Positions 1 through 16,129 of a stretch of DNA of 64,000 nucleotides are shown here, in pieces. The stretch is taken from assembly GCF_001591825.1 (NCBI RefSeq), contig NZ_BCVQ01000010.1, positions 51,151 through 115,150 of the forward strand, read 5' to 3'. This stretch comes from Rossellomorea vietnamensis NBRC 101237 (GTDB lineage: Bacteria; Bacillota; Bacilli; Bacillales; Bacillaceae_B). The position numbers and the translations under genes were made by a program. A model generated the notes under the pieces. It was not told where the DNA came from and did no database searches. It saw nothing but the letters and a program-made list of their open reading frames with translations. The first letter of the stretch is position 1. Every line of letters begins with the position of its first letter.

Positions 1-2263
1 TCGGTTTTCTTCTCATGACATCATCTTCCGGTTTATCTAGACCCAGTGCCATGGCAGGGAGGCCATCCGTCACCAGGTTCACCCACAAAATCTGAATCGG
101 TACCAATGGAAGCGGGAGCGCCAGAATCATGGCAAACAACATGACAAGAATTTCACCTACGTTCGAAGCTAACAGATACCGTATGAATTTGCGGATATTT
201 TCATAGATGTTCCTTCCTTCCTGTATGGCTGATTTAATCGTAGCGAAGTTATCATCCAACAGGACTAACGAAGAAGATTCCTTTGATACGTCCGTGCCTG
301 TAATCCCCATGGCGACTCCAATATCAGAGGATTTTATGGCAGGGGCATCGTTTACCCCATCCCCTGTCATCGCCACGACATGCCCTCTGTTTTGGAGGGC
401 TTTGACGATTTTCAGTTTATGCTCAGGTGATACCCGGGCAAACACTGACACTTCATCCACTATTTCTTCCAGTTCATGCACTTCCATTACGTTTAATTCT
501 TTCCCATCCATGACGCGGTCTTTATTTTTCAAGATGCCGAGCTGTTTGGCAATGGCTTTCGCCGTCAGAACATGGTCCCCGGTGATCATGACCGTTTTGA
601 TCCCGGCAGCACGACACTCTTTCACCGCCTGCTTCACCTCAGGTCTCGGAGGGTCGATCATCCCTTGTAAACCGATGAAGGTAACCCCTTCTTCCACGTC
701 CTCTTCCACCAACGCTTCAACAGCACGTTCCTTGATCGGTTTATACGCAATCGCAATGTTTCGTAAAGCGTTGGATGACATCTCACTAATGGCCCCTTCT
801 ACTTTTTCAGTGACCTCAGGTGATTTCGGTTGAAGCCTTCCCTCCCACAGGAACGATTCGCTTTTCCCGACCAATACATCAGGAGCACCTTTCGTTACAG
901 AGAAGTGCTTTCCATTCTGGTCGACCACGATGATACTCATCATCTTCCTTGTGGAATCAAAAGGGAACTCTTTGACAATCGTGAATTTTTTCTGCAATGA
1001 TTCCCTGGAAAGCCCTGCCTTTAATCCTGCTACAAGAAGAGCCCCTTCAGTGGGGTCACCATCGACGATAAAGGTTTTATCACGGGTTACAAGCTCTGCA
1101 TGATTGCACAGCATCCCGAAAGTCAGCAGCTGCTGGAGTGCATTCTCACTGTGAGGCGTCACCCGTTTTTCCCCGGTATAAAATTGGCCGTCTGGTTCAT
1201 ATCCGGTGCCGGTGACGGTCCACGTCCTTCCTCCACTCCACAGATGGGTGACCGTCATCTTATTCTGGGTCAAGGTTCCGGTTTTATCAGAACAGATCAC
1301 CGATGCACAGCCTAATGTTTCCACTGCCGGCAGCTTTCGGACGATGGCTTTCTTCTTGATCATCCTTTGAACACCTAGGGAAAGGGCAACCGTCACAATG
1401 GCAGGCAACCCTTCAGGTATGGCTGCTACGGCCAATGAAACCCCGGCTAAGAACATCGTATACATATCATGGCCCTGGATCACGCCGATTCCTACAACCA
1501 ATCCTGTCAGTACAAGAGCAACCGTAATGAGGATCTTTCCTAACTCTTCCAGTCTTCTCTGAAGAGGAGTGGTCATGGTTTCTGCGTTTTGGATCATATC
1601 GGCGATTTGCCCCATTGCCGTTTTCATACCGATCGAAGTCACGACACCAATTCCATTTCCCCTCGTGACCATCGTTCCCATAAATGCCATGTTCTCCAAG
1701 TCCCCGAGACTCATATTTTCTCCATTTACAGGGTTTGTGGATTTGGTGACGGGTAAAGACTCCCCGGTCAGGGCGGATTCTTCTATTTCAAGATTATTGG
1801 CTTCAATGAGACGAACATCCGCCCCGATCCGGTCTCCACTTGCAAAGCGGATGACATCCCCAATGATGACATCCTTCGAAACGATTTTTACCCACTTACC
1901 GTCCCTTAACACTGAAACCTGGGGTGCAGAGAGCTCCTTTAAAGCCTGAAGCGACCTCTCGGCTTTCCGCTCTTGGAAAAAGCCTAAAAAGCCGTTAATG
2001 AACACAATGGCAATAATGGCGATCGCATCGATGTATTCACCGAGTAAACCTGAAATGAGCGTGGCTGCCAATAACACAAGAACCATAAAGTCCTTGAACT
2101 GACTGAAAAACAACAATAAAGCTGACTGCTTCTCAGCTTCTTCTAATTGATTGTACCCAAATTGTTTCCGTCTGATTGCAACCTCTTCTGTTGAAAGCCC
2201 TTCTTGATAATTGGTATTTAACGACTGCTCTATGTCCTCTTGTCTCATCTCATGAAATTTCAT
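1..2263 (-). CDS. yloB: Calcium-transporting P-type ATPase YloB (C-terminus outside window)
   Basis: Plasma-membrane P-type ATPase of the SERCA-like type that exports Ca2+ using ATP. The frame runs off the left edge: about 754 codons are present of roughly 890 in B. subtilis YloB, so the last membrane helices are missing. Seen in order: actuator TGES at residue 166, the ion-binding helix [11 protein letters not shown], the phosphorylation site SDKTGT with its Asp near 326, nucleotide-binding KGAP near 458 and hinge TGDGVNDAP near 633. The N-terminus MKFHEM matches the family start. AGGAGG lies 16 nt from this ATG but 8 nt from an out-of-frame ATG at 2271, whose three-codon frame ends in a TGA overlapping the yloB ATG. 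Transcribed divergently from rqcH. Confidence 0.95.
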   Translation of the reverse strand, partial: MKFHEMRQEDIEQSLNTNYQEGLSTEEVAIRRKQFGYNQLEEAEKQSALLLFFSQFKDFMVLVLLAATLISGLLGEYIDAIAIIAIVFINGFLGFFQERKAERSLQALKELSAPQVSVLRDGKWVKIVSKDVIIGDVIRFASGDRIGADVRLIEANNLEIEESALTGESLPVTKSTNPVNGENMSLGDLENMAFMGTMVTRGNGIGVVTSIGMKTAMGQIADMIQNAETMTTPLQRRLEELGKILITVALVLTGLVVGIGVIQGHDMYTMFLAGVSLAVAAIPEGLPAIVTVALSLGVQRMIKKKAIVRKLPAVETLGCASVICSDKTGTLTQNKMTVTHLWSGGRTWTVTGTGYEPDGQFYTGEKRVTPHSENALQQLLTFGMLCNHAELVTRDKTFIVDGDPTEGALLVAGLKAGLSRESLQKKFTIVKEFPFDSTRKMMSIIVVDQNGKHFSVTKGAPDVLVGKSESFLWEGRLQPKSPEVTEKVEGAISEMSSNALRNIAIAYKPIKERAVEALVEEDVEEGVTFIGLQGMIDPPRPEVKQAVKECRAAGIKTVMITGDHVLTAKAIAKQLGILKNKDRVMDGKELNVMEVHELEEIVDEVSVFARVSPEHKLKIVKALQNRGHVVAMTGDGVNDAPAIKSSDIGVAMGITGTDVSKESSSLVLLDDNFATIKSAIQEGRNIYENIRKFIRYLLASNVGEILVMLFAMILALPLPLVPIQILWVNLVTDGLPAMALGLDKPEDDVMRRKP

Positions 2264-2477
2264 GCAACCATGTCACTCTCCTCCTACGATACGAAAAGTT
2301 GTCCTTCTCATAGCATTCTTATTCAGACTCGTCCTAAAAAATGATATGATTTAAGTATGTTTTGCATTTTCCCTTTCAGGGAGATAAAATCGGTTACATT
2401 TGATACACTTTTCAACCACTCCCTAGTCGGAAGAAATCAAACTATACTGAAATCGCATGAAGCAGAGGATGTTATAT

Positions 2478-4181
2478 ATGTCATTTGATGGATTATTCAC
2501 AAGAAACATGACGAAAGAATTAAATGAAAACCTATTACACGGACGCATAAACAAAATACACCAACCTTATAAAAATGAAATCATTCTGGTTATCCGGGCA
2601 AATGGAAAGAACCATAAAGTGCTCTTATCCGCTCACCCAAGTTACTCACGTGTTCAATTGACGGCTGAGAATTATGACAACCCCTCGGTTCCACCGATGT
2701 TTTGTATGCTCTTGCGGAAACATCTTGAAGGATCGATCATTGAAGGGATCAGTCAGATTGAATTAGATCGGATGATTGTATTCGAAGTGAAGGGCAGAAA
2801 CGAGATCGGGGATATATCTTATAAACAACTGATCATTGAAATAATGGGCCGGCACAGCAATATCATCCTGGTAGATAAAGAACGAAATATGATTCTTGAC
2901 AGCATCAAGCATATTTCACCAAGCATGAACACCCATCGTACTGTATTGCCTGGCCATACCTACGTGTTGCCGCCTCAACAGGATAAAATCGATCCACTTG
3001 AAGCAGACACTGTAGATGTTTTACGTGCCCTTGATTTCAATTCGGGTAAGCTTGATAAACAGATCGTCCAATCCTTCGCCGGTATCTCACCGCTTTACGC
3101 GAAGGAAGTCGTACACCGTGCAGGGATCGGCAGCGGGGCAGCCATTGCCGAGTCATTCCTATCATTGATTGCTCATGCAAAAAACTTTGATGTAGCGCCG
3201 ACCCTGATCACAGCAGATAAGGAAACATTCTACTGGATGGACCTTCAACATCTTCAGGGTGAAAAACAAACATTCCCTTCCTTGAGTGAACTGCTTGACC
3301 GTTTCTTTTATCAGAAGGCTGCACGTGATCGAGTCAAGCAACAAGGAAATGACCTCGAGCGGTTCATTCGAAATGAAAGGGATAAGAACGTCAACAAAAT
3401 AACGAAACTGGAGCGAACGCTTGACGATGCCCAACAGGCTGACCGCTATCAGCTGCTCGGTGAACTTCTTACTTCGAATCTATATGCCGTGGAACGTGGG
3501 ATGACGGAGGTGAGCGTAGTCAATTATTATGACGAAAACGGGGAAAGTATCACGATTCCATTAAATCCTCAAAAGTCGCCTTCGGATAATGCACAGAATT
3601 ATTTCTCACGTTATCAAAAAGCGAAGAATGCCATAAAGATCGTCCATGAACAAATTGAAAAAGCACAGGAAGAGATCGTGTATCTCGAACAATTACTGCA
3701 ACAATTAGAATCTGCTTCAACGAAAGATGTGGAGGAAATCAGAGAGGAACTCGAAGAAGAGGGTTACCTGAAGGTCCGCAAGCAAACAAAAAAGAAAAAG
3801 GCCAATATGAAGCCCGTATTGGAACAATACACGTCAACTGACGGAACACAGATCCTGGTCGGTAAAAACAATAAGCAAAACGACTACTTGACCAACCGGG
3901 TTGCTGGAAGAGATGAAGTCTGGCTTCATACGAAGGATATTCCAGGTTCTCACGTTGTCATCAAGAGTTCCAACCCAACTGATGAAACGATCAAGGAAGC
4001 GGCCAATATTGCCGCATACTTCAGTAAAGCCCGTGAATCCAGCTCCGTACCCGTTGATTTTACCGAAGTCAAACAGGTCAAGAAACCTAAAGGTGCCAAA
4101 CCCGGATTTGTCATATACGAAGGACAGCAAACCGTTTACGTGACACCGGATCTCGATTTGGTCCGATCGTTGAAAGATTGA
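2478..4181 (+). CDS. rqcH: Rqc2 homologue RqcH (YloA), alanine-tailing ribosome quality-control factor
   Basis: Binds 50S subunits carrying obstructed peptidyl-tRNA and drives C-terminal poly-alanine tailing of the stalled chain, marking it for degradation. The 567-aa product has the NFACT-N domain (start to about 200) with the DR motif at D97-R98, the pair needed for tailing in B. subtilis. A helical/coiled-coil middle follows (about 290-440), then a C-terminal NFACT-R domain containing [12 protein letters not shown] and [15 protein letters not shown] chose ATG 2478 (MSFDG) because GAGG lies 9 nt upstream and homologues begin there; an in-frame ATG at 2457 has no ribosome site. Single-gene unit ending in a strong terminator. 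YlmH, another factor tied to this pathway, is encoded at 21841-22611. Confidence 0.95.
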   Translation: MSFDGLFTRNMTKELNENLLHGRINKIHQPYKNEIILVIRANGKNHKVLLSAHPSYSRVQLTAENYDNPSVPPMFCMLLRKHLEGSIIEGISQIELDRMIVFEVKGRNEIGDISYKQLIIEIMGRHSNIILVDKERNMILDSIKHISPSMNTHRTVLPGHTYVLPPQQDKIDPLEADTVDVLRALDFNSGKLDKQIVQSFAGISPLYAKEVVHRAGIGSGAAIAESFLSLIAHAKNFDVAPTLITADKETFYWMDLQHLQGEKQTFPSLSELLDRFFYQKAARDRVKQQGNDLERFIRNERDKNVNKITKLERTLDDAQQADRYQLLGELLTSNLYAVERGMTEVSVVNYYDENGESITIPLNPQKSPSDNAQNYFSRYQKAKNAIKIVHEQIEKAQEEIVYLEQLLQQLESASTKDVEEIREELEEEGYLKVRKQTKKKKANMKPVLEQYTSTDGTQILVGKNNKQNDYLTNRVAGRDEVWLHTKDIPGSHVVIKSSNPTDETIKEAANIAAYFSKARESSSVPVDFTEVKQVKKPKGAKPGFVIYEGQQTVYVTPDLDLVRSLKD

Positions 4182-4193
4182 TATAGCAAAGAT

Positions 4194-4237
4194 GCACTTT
4201 CATCCAGTAATGATTCCACCGGATGAAAGTGTTTTTA
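4194..4237 (+). terminator. Terminator of rqcH
   Basis: Inverted repeat of 11 bp (CACTTTCATCC / GGATGAAAGTG) followed by TTTTT, starting 13 nt after the rqcH stop codon. Confidence 0.9.
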
Positions 4238-4251
4238 TTTGGAAGAATGAC

Positions 4252-4281
4252 AAAAAGCAACTCAAAAAACGAGTTGCTTTC
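4252..4281 (-). terminator. Terminator of the pyr operon
   Basis: On the minus strand AAAGCAACTC, a short T-rich loop and GAGTTGCTTT run into TTTTTG, immediately after the pyrE stop. It ends the ten-gene pyrimidine transcript and faces the rqcH terminator. Confidence 0.9.
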
Positions 4282-4285
4282 CCCT

Positions 4286-4905
4286 TTACATCCCCCATGT
4301 CTCAGGGTCTTTTCTCCAAAGCTTCAATTGTTCCCATTCACTTTCACGGATGATCTCATTTTGGACCGCTACCTCAAGTAAGCTTGAATAATCAGAGAGG
4401 GCATAGGATGTAATGTTTTGTTCTTCAAGCATTCTTTTCCCTTTTTCCAATTCATATGTGAAGATCGCAACCACCCCTAATACGTCACATCCCGCTTCTC
4501 TTAAGGCGTCAACCGCAGTTATACAGCTGCCTCCCGTGGAGATCAGATCTTCAACGACGACAACCTTTTGTCCCGGTGCCGCGATCCCTTCAATCTGCTT
4601 TCCTTTTCCATGGGCTTTAGGCTTTGACCGGACATAACACATGGGAAGATTTAATTTCTCGCTCACCCACGCGGCATGTGGAATTCCCGCCGTCGCTGTT
4701 CCTGCGATGACTTCCGCTTCCGGAAAGTGCTTTCGGATCAACTCGGACAGTCCTGTTGAAATGCTGTCCCGCACTGAAGGATACGAAAGTGTCAGTCGAT
4801 TATCACAATAAATCGGTGACTTTATGCCGGATGACCAAGTAAATGGCTCCGTCGGGTTTAAAAATACGGCTTCGATGTCGAGTAATTTCTTTGCGATTTC
4901 ATGTT

Positions 4906-4909
<4 letters not shown>
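4286..4909 (-). CDS. pyrE: Orotate phosphoribosyltransferase
   Basis: Transfers the phosphoribosyl group of PRPP to orotate, giving OMP, the fifth step of UMP synthesis in the cytoplasm. The 207-aa product carries the PRPP-binding motif [13 protein letters not shown] (about residues 115-127) and the conserved block [13 protein letters not shown] typical of PyrE. ATG 4909 gives [10 protein letters not shown] as in homologues, has GGGAGGG upstream and overlaps the pyrF stop in an ATGA, so translation is probably coupled. Last gene of the operon. B. subtilis has cysH-type sulfate genes between pyrE and yloA; here nothing intervenes. Confidence 0.96.
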
Positions 4910-7295
<2,386 letters not shown>

Positions 7296-7299
<4 letters not shown>

Positions 7300-10200
7300 T
7301 GATAAACCGCCTCTTTCACTTTCGGTAGTGAGTCAAGTGCCTCTGCTGAAAAAGTCATAGATTCAATCACTCTCAGGATGGCTTCAGCAGTATCCAGTGA
7401 CGTAAGACATGGAATGCCGTTTTCGACCGATTCCCTTCGAATTCTGAATCCATCCCGGGCAGGCTGTTTTCCTTTTGTCAATGTATTGATGACAAGCTGG
7501 GTTTCACCGCTTTGGATGATATCCAATAATGTAGGACCGCTGGATCCGATCTTATCCACTTCACGGACCGTGATACCTGCCTTGGCCAGATGCTCTGCCG
7601 TACCCTTCGTTGCGAGGATTTGATAGCCGATATCGATAAACCGTTGTGCCAGGAGGACTGCTTCATCCTTGTCTTTATCTGCCACGGTCATGAGTACGGA
7701 GCCGTATTCCTTCATTTGCATACCTGCAGCGACCATCCCCTTGTAAAGTGCCTTTTCCAATGTCTGATCTTTCCCCATTACTTCCCCAGTAGATTTCATT
7801 TCAGGTCCGAGAGTTATGTCCACCCGTCTAAGTTTGGCAAAGGAGAAGACCGGGACTTTGACGTACACACCCTGTTTTTCAGGAACCAGTCCTGATTCAT
7901 ATCCTTGATCTTTCAGGGATATACCAAGGATGGACTTGGTTGCAATATTCGCCATTGGGACATTTGTGATTTTACTGATGAATGGCACTGTCCGGCTGGA
8001 ACGGGGATTCACTTCCAGGACGTATACTTCGCCTTTTGAAATAACATACTGGATGTTCAGTAATCCAATAATGTTCAACCCTTTTGCCAGTCTCGTCGTA
8101 TAATCGATAATGGTTTGTTTCTGTTCCTGTGTGAGTTGCTGAGGAGGATACACGGCGATGGAATCCCCTGAATGAACTCCCGCACGTTCGATATGCTCCA
8201 TAATCCCCGGGATGACTACGTCTGATCCGTCTGAGATGGCATCCACCTCGATCTCCTTGCCGATCAGATAACGGTCGATCAATACCGGGTGCTGTGGATT
8301 GACCTTTACTGCATTTTTCATGTATTGAAGAAGTTCTTCTTCCCTGTAAACAATCTCCATTGCCCGTCCTCCGAGTACGTACGAAGGTCTTACCAATACC
8401 GGGTAACCGATGCTTTTTGCTATTTCAAGTGCCCCTTCTACGGAAACTGCCGTTTTACCTTCGGGTTGAGGAATGCCGAGCTCATTCAGAGTATGCTCGA
8501 ATTTATCGCGGTTCTCTGCGCGATCGAGATCCTCAAGTGAAGTACCCAGAATCTTGACGCCTCTTCTCACCAGCTCATCTGCCAGATTAATGGCCGTTTG
8601 TCCACCAAACTGGACGACGACTCCCTTTGGCTTTTCCAGGTCGATGATGTGCATGACATCTTCCACCGTCAGTGGCTCGAAATATAATTTGTCCGAGATA
8701 CTGAAGTCGGTCGAGACCGTTTCGGGATTGTTATTGACGATGATGGCCTCATAACCCGCTTCCTTAATGGCCCAAACAGAGTGAACGGTCGCATAATCAA
8801 ACTCCACTCCCTGTCCGATCCTGATCGGTCCCGAACCGAGGACGATGACACTCTCACGTTCTGTGACCCTTGATTCATTCTCATCTTCATAAGTGCCGTA
8901 GAAGTAGGGAGTTTCAGATTCGAACTCTGCCGCACAGGTATCTACCATTTTATATACCGGGATAAGGTCCTGCTCTTTTCTCCACGTATAGACATCCGCT
9001 TCAGAGCTTTCCCATAAACGTGCCATGGTGATATCCGAGAAGCCCATGCGCTTCGCTTTTTCTGCAAGCTCAGGGTTGAAGGGGTTCAACGCCAATTCTT
9101 TTTCAAACTCTATGATTCTATTCATCTTATATAAGAAGAAGAGGTCGATTTTGCTCCATTCATGGATGGTCTCGATTGTCACTCCCCTTCTCAGCGCTTC
9201 GCCGATATAGAAGAGGCGCTCATCCCCTGCTTTTCTGATCCTTTTCTCAATCCATTCGTCCGTAAATTGATCCGCGTCACTCAATTCCATATGATACGTA
9301 TTGCTTTCAAGGGAGCGGATCGCTTTCAGTAGTGATTCTTCGAAGGTCCGGCCGATTGCCATCACTTCTCCGGTTGCTTTCATCTGGGTACCAAGGTTTC
9401 GTTTGGCCGCTTCAAATTTATCAAAAGGCCATCTTGGGATTTTCGTCACAACATAATCCAGTGCAGGTTCGAATGATGCATACGTTTTACCCGTCACAGG
9501 ATTCATCATTTCATCCAAGGTCAGGCCGACGGCGATCTTCGCTGCAAGTTTTGCAATCGGATAGCCGGTCGCTTTGGATGCCAGGGCAGATGAACGGCTC
9601 ACCCTGGGATTGACTTCTATGATGTAATACTGGAAGCTGTCAGGGTCGAGGGCCAGCTGGACATTACAGCCACCTTCGATTCCCAGCTCGCGGATGATAT
9701 TCAGACTTGTATTCCGGAGCATTTGATATTCACGGTCGCTTAATGTTTGACTTGGTGCTACCACGATGGAGTCTCCCGTATGGATCCCCACCGGATCTAT
9801 ATTCTCCATATTACATACCACGATGGCGTTATCGGCTGCATCCCGCATAACCTCGTATTCTACCTCTTTGAAGCCTGCAATGCTTTTCTCCAGAAGGCAT
9901 TGTGTGACAGGGCTGTATTTCAGTCCCGAACTTACAATCTCGACCAATTCGTCTTCGTTGTGACAGATTCCCCCTCCGGTTCCACCCAAGGTATAAGCTG
10001 GACGGACAATGACCGGATACCCAATTTCATTCACAAATTGATAGGCTTCATCCAGGGAATGGATGATTTCACTGTCCGGAACCGGTTCTCCCATTTCATT
10101 CATCAAGTTCCTGAACAAATCACGGTCTTCCGCTTTCTCGATGGCAGATAGCTTCGTCCCGAGGATTTCAACTCCGCATTCTTCCAAGACCCCGGACTGG

Positions 10201-10508
10201 GCAAGTTCAACAGCCATGTTCAATCCCGTTTGGCCACCTAATGTAGGCAGCAGCGCATCCGGACGTTCTTTACGGATGATCCTGCTGACGAATTCAAGTG
10301 TCAATGGTTCGATGTATACTTTATCTGCCATTTCAGCGTCTGTCATGATCGTGGCAGGATTGGAATTTACGAGGATGACCCTGTAACCTTCCTCTTTCAG
10401 TGCGATGCAGGCTTGTGTTCCGGCGTAGTCAAACTCCGCCGCTTGTCCAATGATGATAGGTCCGCTTCCGATAACCAAGATGCTTTTAATGTCTGTACGT
10501 TTAGGCAT
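7296..10508 (-). CDS. pyrAB: Carbamoyl-phosphate synthase, large subunit (pyrimidine-specific)
   Basis: Makes carbamoyl phosphate from bicarbonate, ATP and ammonia channelled from the small subunit. The 1070-aa protein has the expected internal duplication: two ATP-grasp synthetase halves (residues about 1-400 and 545-935, each opening with a [16 protein letters not shown] segment), an oligomerisation region between them, and a C-terminal allosteric MGS-like domain (about 936-1070) through which UMP and PRPP act in this family. Length is typical. It overlaps pyrAA by 8 nt. The operon position shows it belongs to pyrimidine, not arginine, synthesis. Confidence 0.97.
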
Positions 10509-11592
10509 GTTGAAGCTCCTTTCTTTTCTCTTCTTTCATCAATTGCAGGAAATCATCGAATAAGTAGTTGGAATCCTCAGGTCCCGGAGATGCTTCAGGG
10601 TGATATTGCACCGTAAAGGCCGGATAGTCCAAATGTTTCAATCCTTCTACCGTTCCATCATTTATGGCCAGATGAGTGACCTGTAATCTCGACCCGGCTA
10701 AAGATTTTTCATCGACTGCATAGCCGTGATTCTGTGAAGTCAGTGCGACCTTTCCGGATTTTAAATCTTTGACAGGATGGTTGCCGCCACGATGTCCAAA
10801 TTTCATTTTGAAAGAGTCCCCTCCACACGCCAGGGCAAATAATTGATGTCCGAGGCAGATACCAAAGAGTGGAATTTCACCAAGCAATTCCTTGATCGTT
10901 TCAATCGCCTGGGGTACATCTTTCGGATCCCCCGGACCATTCGATAACATGATCCCGTCAGGCTGCAGGCGTCTGATTTCTTCCGCTGAAGTATCATAAG
11001 GAACCACAATCACATCACAATCACGTTTGTTCAATTCCCTTAGAATCCCGTGCTTCATCCCGAAATCCATCAACACTACACGGTAACCTCTTCCAGGGCT
11101 TGCATAGGCCGTCTTCGTAGAAACCTGTTTGACCTGATCTGTTCGTAAATCTGTCCCATGCAGCTTATCAAGCATTGCCCCGGAATCCAGTTCAGCTGAA
11201 CAAATAATGCCTTTCATGGCTCCATGCTTCCTGATGATCCTGGTTAACTTTCTCGTATCGATCCCTGATATTCCGGGAATTCCTTTTATTTTTAATAATT
11301 CATCCAATGTTGATTCATTTCTCCAGTTAGAAGGGAAGTCCGCCACTTCTCTCACAATGAACGCTTTGATGGCCGGGGTGATCGATTCAAAATCGTCCCG
11401 GTTGATGCCGTAGTTCCCTACAAGGGGATACGTCAAGGTGACAAGCTGGCCGCAGTAGGATGGATCTGAAAGGATTTCCTGGTAGCCGGTCATGCTCGTA
11501 TTGAATACCACTTCACCTATACTTTCTTCATTTGCTCCGAATCCTTCTCCCACGAAAACCGTTCCATCGTCTAAAATGAGTTGTCTTTTCAT
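10501..11592 (-). CDS. pyrAA: Carbamoyl-phosphate synthase, small (glutaminase) subunit
   Basis: Hydrolyses glutamine and feeds ammonia to PyrAB. The 363-aa product has the CPSase small-chain N-domain (residues 1-150, with NTSMTGYQE and DPSYCGQ) and a class I glutamine amidotransferase domain with nucleophile Cys in FGICLGHQ (about 243-250) and the catalytic His-Glu in [10 protein letters not shown] near the C-terminus. The ATG overlaps the pyrC stop (ATGA at 11589-11592) and the 3' end overlaps pyrAB by 8 nt. Confidence 0.97.
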   Translation of the reverse strand: MKRQLILDDGTVFVGEGFGANEESIGEVVFNTSMTGYQEILSDPSYCGQLVTLTYPLVGNYGINRDDFESITPAIKAFIVREVADFPSNWRNESTLDELLKIKGIPGISGIDTRKLTRIIRKHGAMKGIICSAELDSGAMLDKLHGTDLRTDQVKQVSTKTAYASPGRGYRVVLMDFGMKHGILRELNKRDCDVIVVPYDTSAEEIRRLQPDGIMLSNGPGDPKDVPQAIETIKELLGEIPLFGICLGHQLFALACGGDSFKMKFGHRGGNHPVKDLKSGKVALTSQNHGYAVDEKSLAGSRLQVTHLAINDGTVEGLKHLDYPAFTVQYHPEASPGPEDSNYLFDDFLQLMKEEKRKELQHA

Positions 11593-12875
11593 TGTTCGTT
11601 TCCTCCTTCATTCCATACAAGAGATCCTTGATAAAAAGTTGCTTTCGGCCATCCTTTGCATTCCCATCCTTTGAATGGCGTGTTTTTCCCTTTGGACAAA
11701 AATCCAGCCGGATTGATTTCCTTTTTTTCATGCAAATCGATGAGCGTAAAGTCTGCTTCTCCTCCTACTTCAAGTAGTCCAAACGGAAGATTAAATGCTT
11801 CACTTGGTTTGATGGTCATCCAGTCAATAAGCTGCTTCAGAGAGAAGATCCCTTTTTCCACAAAGTTTGTATAAAGGAGCGGAAAGGCGGTTTCCAACCC
11901 GACGATTCCGAACGGAGCGAGCTGCATCCCTTCCGACTTTTCGGCTTCCGTATGGGGCGCATGGTCGGTGGCGATGAAATCGATCGTTCCGTCCAGGAGA
12001 CCCTCTATAAGAGCCTGTCGATCCTCTTTACTTCTGAGAGGAGGATTCATTTTGAAATTTGGGTCAAGCCCCGGGATATCGTCTTCACAGAGCAGAAGAT
12101 GATGAGGTGTCACCTCAGCCGTCACGTTGATACCGGCCTTCTTCGCATCCCTGACCACCCGGACAGATTCTTTTGTCGATATATGGCAGACGTGGTAGTG
12201 TACCCCGGCTGCTTCAGCTAATAGCACATCCCTGGATATATGTACAGCTTCACAGATGGAAGGAATGCCTGGCAGATTATGTTCTCTGGAGAATGTCCCA
12301 TCATGGACCGCTCCTCCGTAAATCAAGGTGTTCTCTTCACAATGGGCGACGATTGAGGCATTGATTCCGGCTGCCATCTTCATGGCTTGATACATCATGT
12401 CCGCTGATTGTACCCCTACCCCGTCGTCTGTGAATGCAAATGCCCCGTTTTCTTTTAATGATGGTAGGTCATTAAGCGTATTCCCGATTTGTCTTTCCGT
12501 GATGGCAGCATACGGTAACACCCGGACACTCGCTGTTTCAGAGATCTTCTGATTCAGGGACTGAAGAGTTTCCACCGAGTCGGGTACAGGTCGGGTATTG
12601 GGCATTGCCGCTATGGTGGTGAAACCACCCTTTGCTGCTGATTTCGTTCCCGTTTCAATGGTTTCCTTATGTTCTCCGCCCGGTTCTCTCAGATGGACAT
12701 GCAGGTCGACAAAGCCTGGTGAAATCACTGACCCTTCTGCTTCAAACTCCTCATGATCTTTCCCTTTAAGCCCTGAACCGATCTCGATGATCTTCTTATC
12801 TTCCACCTTTACATCTACAGTCTCAAGATCACCATTCTTCGTTACTATTCTTGCATTCCGGATTAACCAATTCAT
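11589..12875 (-). CDS. pyrC: Dihydroorotase
   Basis: Zinc amidohydrolase that cyclises carbamoyl aspartate to dihydroorotate. The 428-aa class I enzyme shows the metal-binding [10 protein letters not shown] (about 58-67), a histidine in VAHCEEN, the CHIST motif and the catalytic Asp in FIATDHAPH (about 300-308). The start ATG is preceded by GGGGGA at good spacing and lies 16 nt after pyrB; the stop overlaps pyrAA. Length fits the family. Confidence 0.96.
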   Translation of the reverse strand: MNWLIRNARIVTKNGDLETVDVKVEDKKIIEIGSGLKGKDHEEFEAEGSVISPGFVDLHVHLREPGGEHKETIETGTKSAAKGGFTTIAAMPNTRPVPDSVETLQSLNQKISETASVRVLPYAAITERQIGNTLNDLPSLKENGAFAFTDDGVGVQSADMMYQAMKMAAGINASIVAHCEENTLIYGGAVHDGTFSREHNLPGIPSICEAVHISRDVLLAEAAGVHYHVCHISTKESVRVVRDAKKAGINVTAEVTPHHLLLCEDDIPGLDPNFKMNPPLRSKEDRQALIEGLLDGTIDFIATDHAPHTEAEKSEGMQLAPFGIVGLETAFPLLYTNFVEKGIFSLKQLIDWMTIKPSEAFNLPFGLLEVGGEADFTLIDLHEKKEINPAGFLSKGKNTPFKGWECKGWPKATFYQGSLVWNEGGNEQ

Positions 12876-12891
12876 TTCAGATTCCCCCTAA

Positions 12892-13928
<1,037 letters not shown>

Positions 13929-13937
13929 TGTTTCTAT

Positions 13938-15266
13938 TTATGCAACATCTTGCTTAGCCTTCTCTTCTTCGAATAAGTTGTTACTTCCTTCACTTTCTTC
14001 CCTGCCCGGCAGGACAAGGTTCAGGAACACCCCAACGATTGCTGCAAGGGCCATCCCAGATAAGGAAACCTGCTCGTTGATCTTTACGAATGCCCCTCCG
14101 ACTCCGATGACCAGGATGACACTCGAGATGACTAAATTACGCTTGTTCCCTAAGTCTACTTTGTTATCGATCAACATGCGGAGTCCACTTGAAGCGATGA
14201 TCCCGAACAGCAGGATGGATACCCCACCCATGACCGCTGATGGGATCGAACCGATCAAGGCCGTTATCTTGCCGACAAATCCAAACATGATGGCAAGTAC
14301 CGCCGCGCCGCCGATGACAAATACGCTGAACACCCGTGTAATGGCAAGCACCCCGATGTTTTCACCGTACGTAGTATTTGGCGGCCCGCCCAGGAAGGAG
14401 GCGATCACAGTCGCTACCCCGTCCCCAAGGATGGAGCGGTGAAGACCCGGCTTTTCAATGAAATTTCGTCCTACGACCTTACTTAATACCATCTGGTCCC
14501 CTGTATGTTCTGCCAGGGTGACAAGTGCAACAGGAACCATGATCCCTACGATTTCCCATGAGAAGCTCGGAGTGTAGTCCACAAAGGGGACAAAGAAGTC
14601 CGGCATCTGGAAGAATGGAGCATCGATTACCTGTTGAAAATCCACCAGCCCTGCGAAAACCGCGATGACATATCCTCCGATGATACCTGCAAGAATCGGG
14701 ACCATCCCGAGAAATCCTTTGAAGTAAATCGAACAGATGACCGTGATTCCCAATGTGGCAAGAGCCACCATGAAGTGCGTGTTACTGTAAACCAATTGTT
14801 CTGCTCCGGGATTTTCATACATGGCCATATTGACGGCCGTTCCGGCAAGACCCAATCCGATCACCATGATGACGGGCCCTACCACAACCGGAGGGAGGAT
14901 CCTGATCAGCCATTTCAATCCAAGCTTTGATATGAGCAGCGCGACGATTCCATATACAATCCCTGCAAGGAAGCTTCCCATCATGGCAGCTTCCGGTCCT
15001 CCCAGGCTCTTGGCAGCGAGGATCGGTGCGATGAAAGCGAATGACGATCCAAGGTAAGCAGGGATCCTCCCCTTCGTGATCAGGAGATAGGCAAGTGTTC
15101 CGAGCCCGCTTGAGATCAAAGCAACCCCAGGGCTTAATCCAACCAGGAACGGGACCAGCACCGTTGCCCCGAACATGGCGAATAGATGTTGTATGCTAAG
15201 TGTAATCCATTTTCCTATATTAGGTACTTCTTCTACGTCTAACACGACTTGTTGATTTTGATTCAT
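13938..15266 (-). CDS. pyrP: Uracil permease
   Basis: Proton-coupled uracil importer of the NCS2 (UraA) family in the cytoplasmic membrane. The 442-aa product has the N-terminal LSIQHLFAMFGATVLVP, the substrate-loop motif TLAEHTGDQMV in the middle (about 270-280) and the GGPPNTTYGENIG block, within about 14 hydrophobic segments. ATG 15266 (MNQNQQ) is chosen because GGAGGAGGAAA lies just upstream; an in-frame ATG six codons earlier sits inside that site. It is flanked by attenuators 2 and 3, so its expression is set independently of pyrR and pyrB. Confidence 0.96.
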   Translation of the reverse strand: MNQNQQVVLDVEEVPNIGKWITLSIQHLFAMFGATVLVPFLVGLSPGVALISSGLGTLAYLLITKGRIPAYLGSSFAFIAPILAAKSLGGPEAAMMGSFLAGIVYGIVALLISKLGLKWLIRILPPVVVGPVIMVIGLGLAGTAVNMAMYENPGAEQLVYSNTHFMVALATLGITVICSIYFKGFLGMVPILAGIIGGYVIAVFAGLVDFQQVIDAPFFQMPDFFVPFVDYTPSFSWEIVGIMVPVALVTLAEHTGDQMVLSKVVGRNFIEKPGLHRSILGDGVATVIASFLGGPPNTTYGENIGVLAITRVFSVFVIGGAAVLAIMFGFVGKITALIGSIPSAVMGGVSILLFGIIASSGLRMLIDNKVDLGNKRNLVISSVILVIGVGGAFVKINEQVSLSGMALAAIVGVFLNLVLPGREESEGSNNLFEEEKAKQDVA

Positions 15267-15302
15267 GTTTATTTCCTCCTCCAATACCCATTTTTACCCA
15301 TT

Positions 15303-15408
15303 AAAAAACCCTCTTTATCCTAAAGAGGGCACAAAGAGGGTATAAGAAGGCATGATTCTACCTTCATTCCCATCCTTTGTCAGCCTCACTGGACCACTCT
15401 TAAAAGGA
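15303..15408 (-). promoter_or_regulatory. PyrR-binding attenuator 2 (pyrR-pyrP)
   Basis: Minus strand: PyrR site CTTTTAAGAGTGGTCCAGTG continuing AGGCTGACAAAGGATG (15406-15372), then terminator CCCTCTTTA / TAAAGAGGG (15309-15329) and TTTTTT. It starts 7 nt beyond the pyrR stop. Confidence 0.93.
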
Positions 15409-15414
15409 CTTCCA

Positions 15415-16110
<696 letters not shown>

Positions 16111-16129
16111 TACTTATTCAATTAACACT

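Noticed and set aside
207..833. 208-codon plus-strand open frame
   Set aside because: Antisense to the catalytic region of yloB, which carries all P-type ATPase motifs; the translation is low-complexity Ser/Thr/Pro typical of a reverse-strand shadow.
2401..2450. Sigma-A promoter for rqcH using TATACT at 2443-2448
   Set aside because: A fair -10, but no acceptable -35 at 16-18 nt; not reported as a feature.
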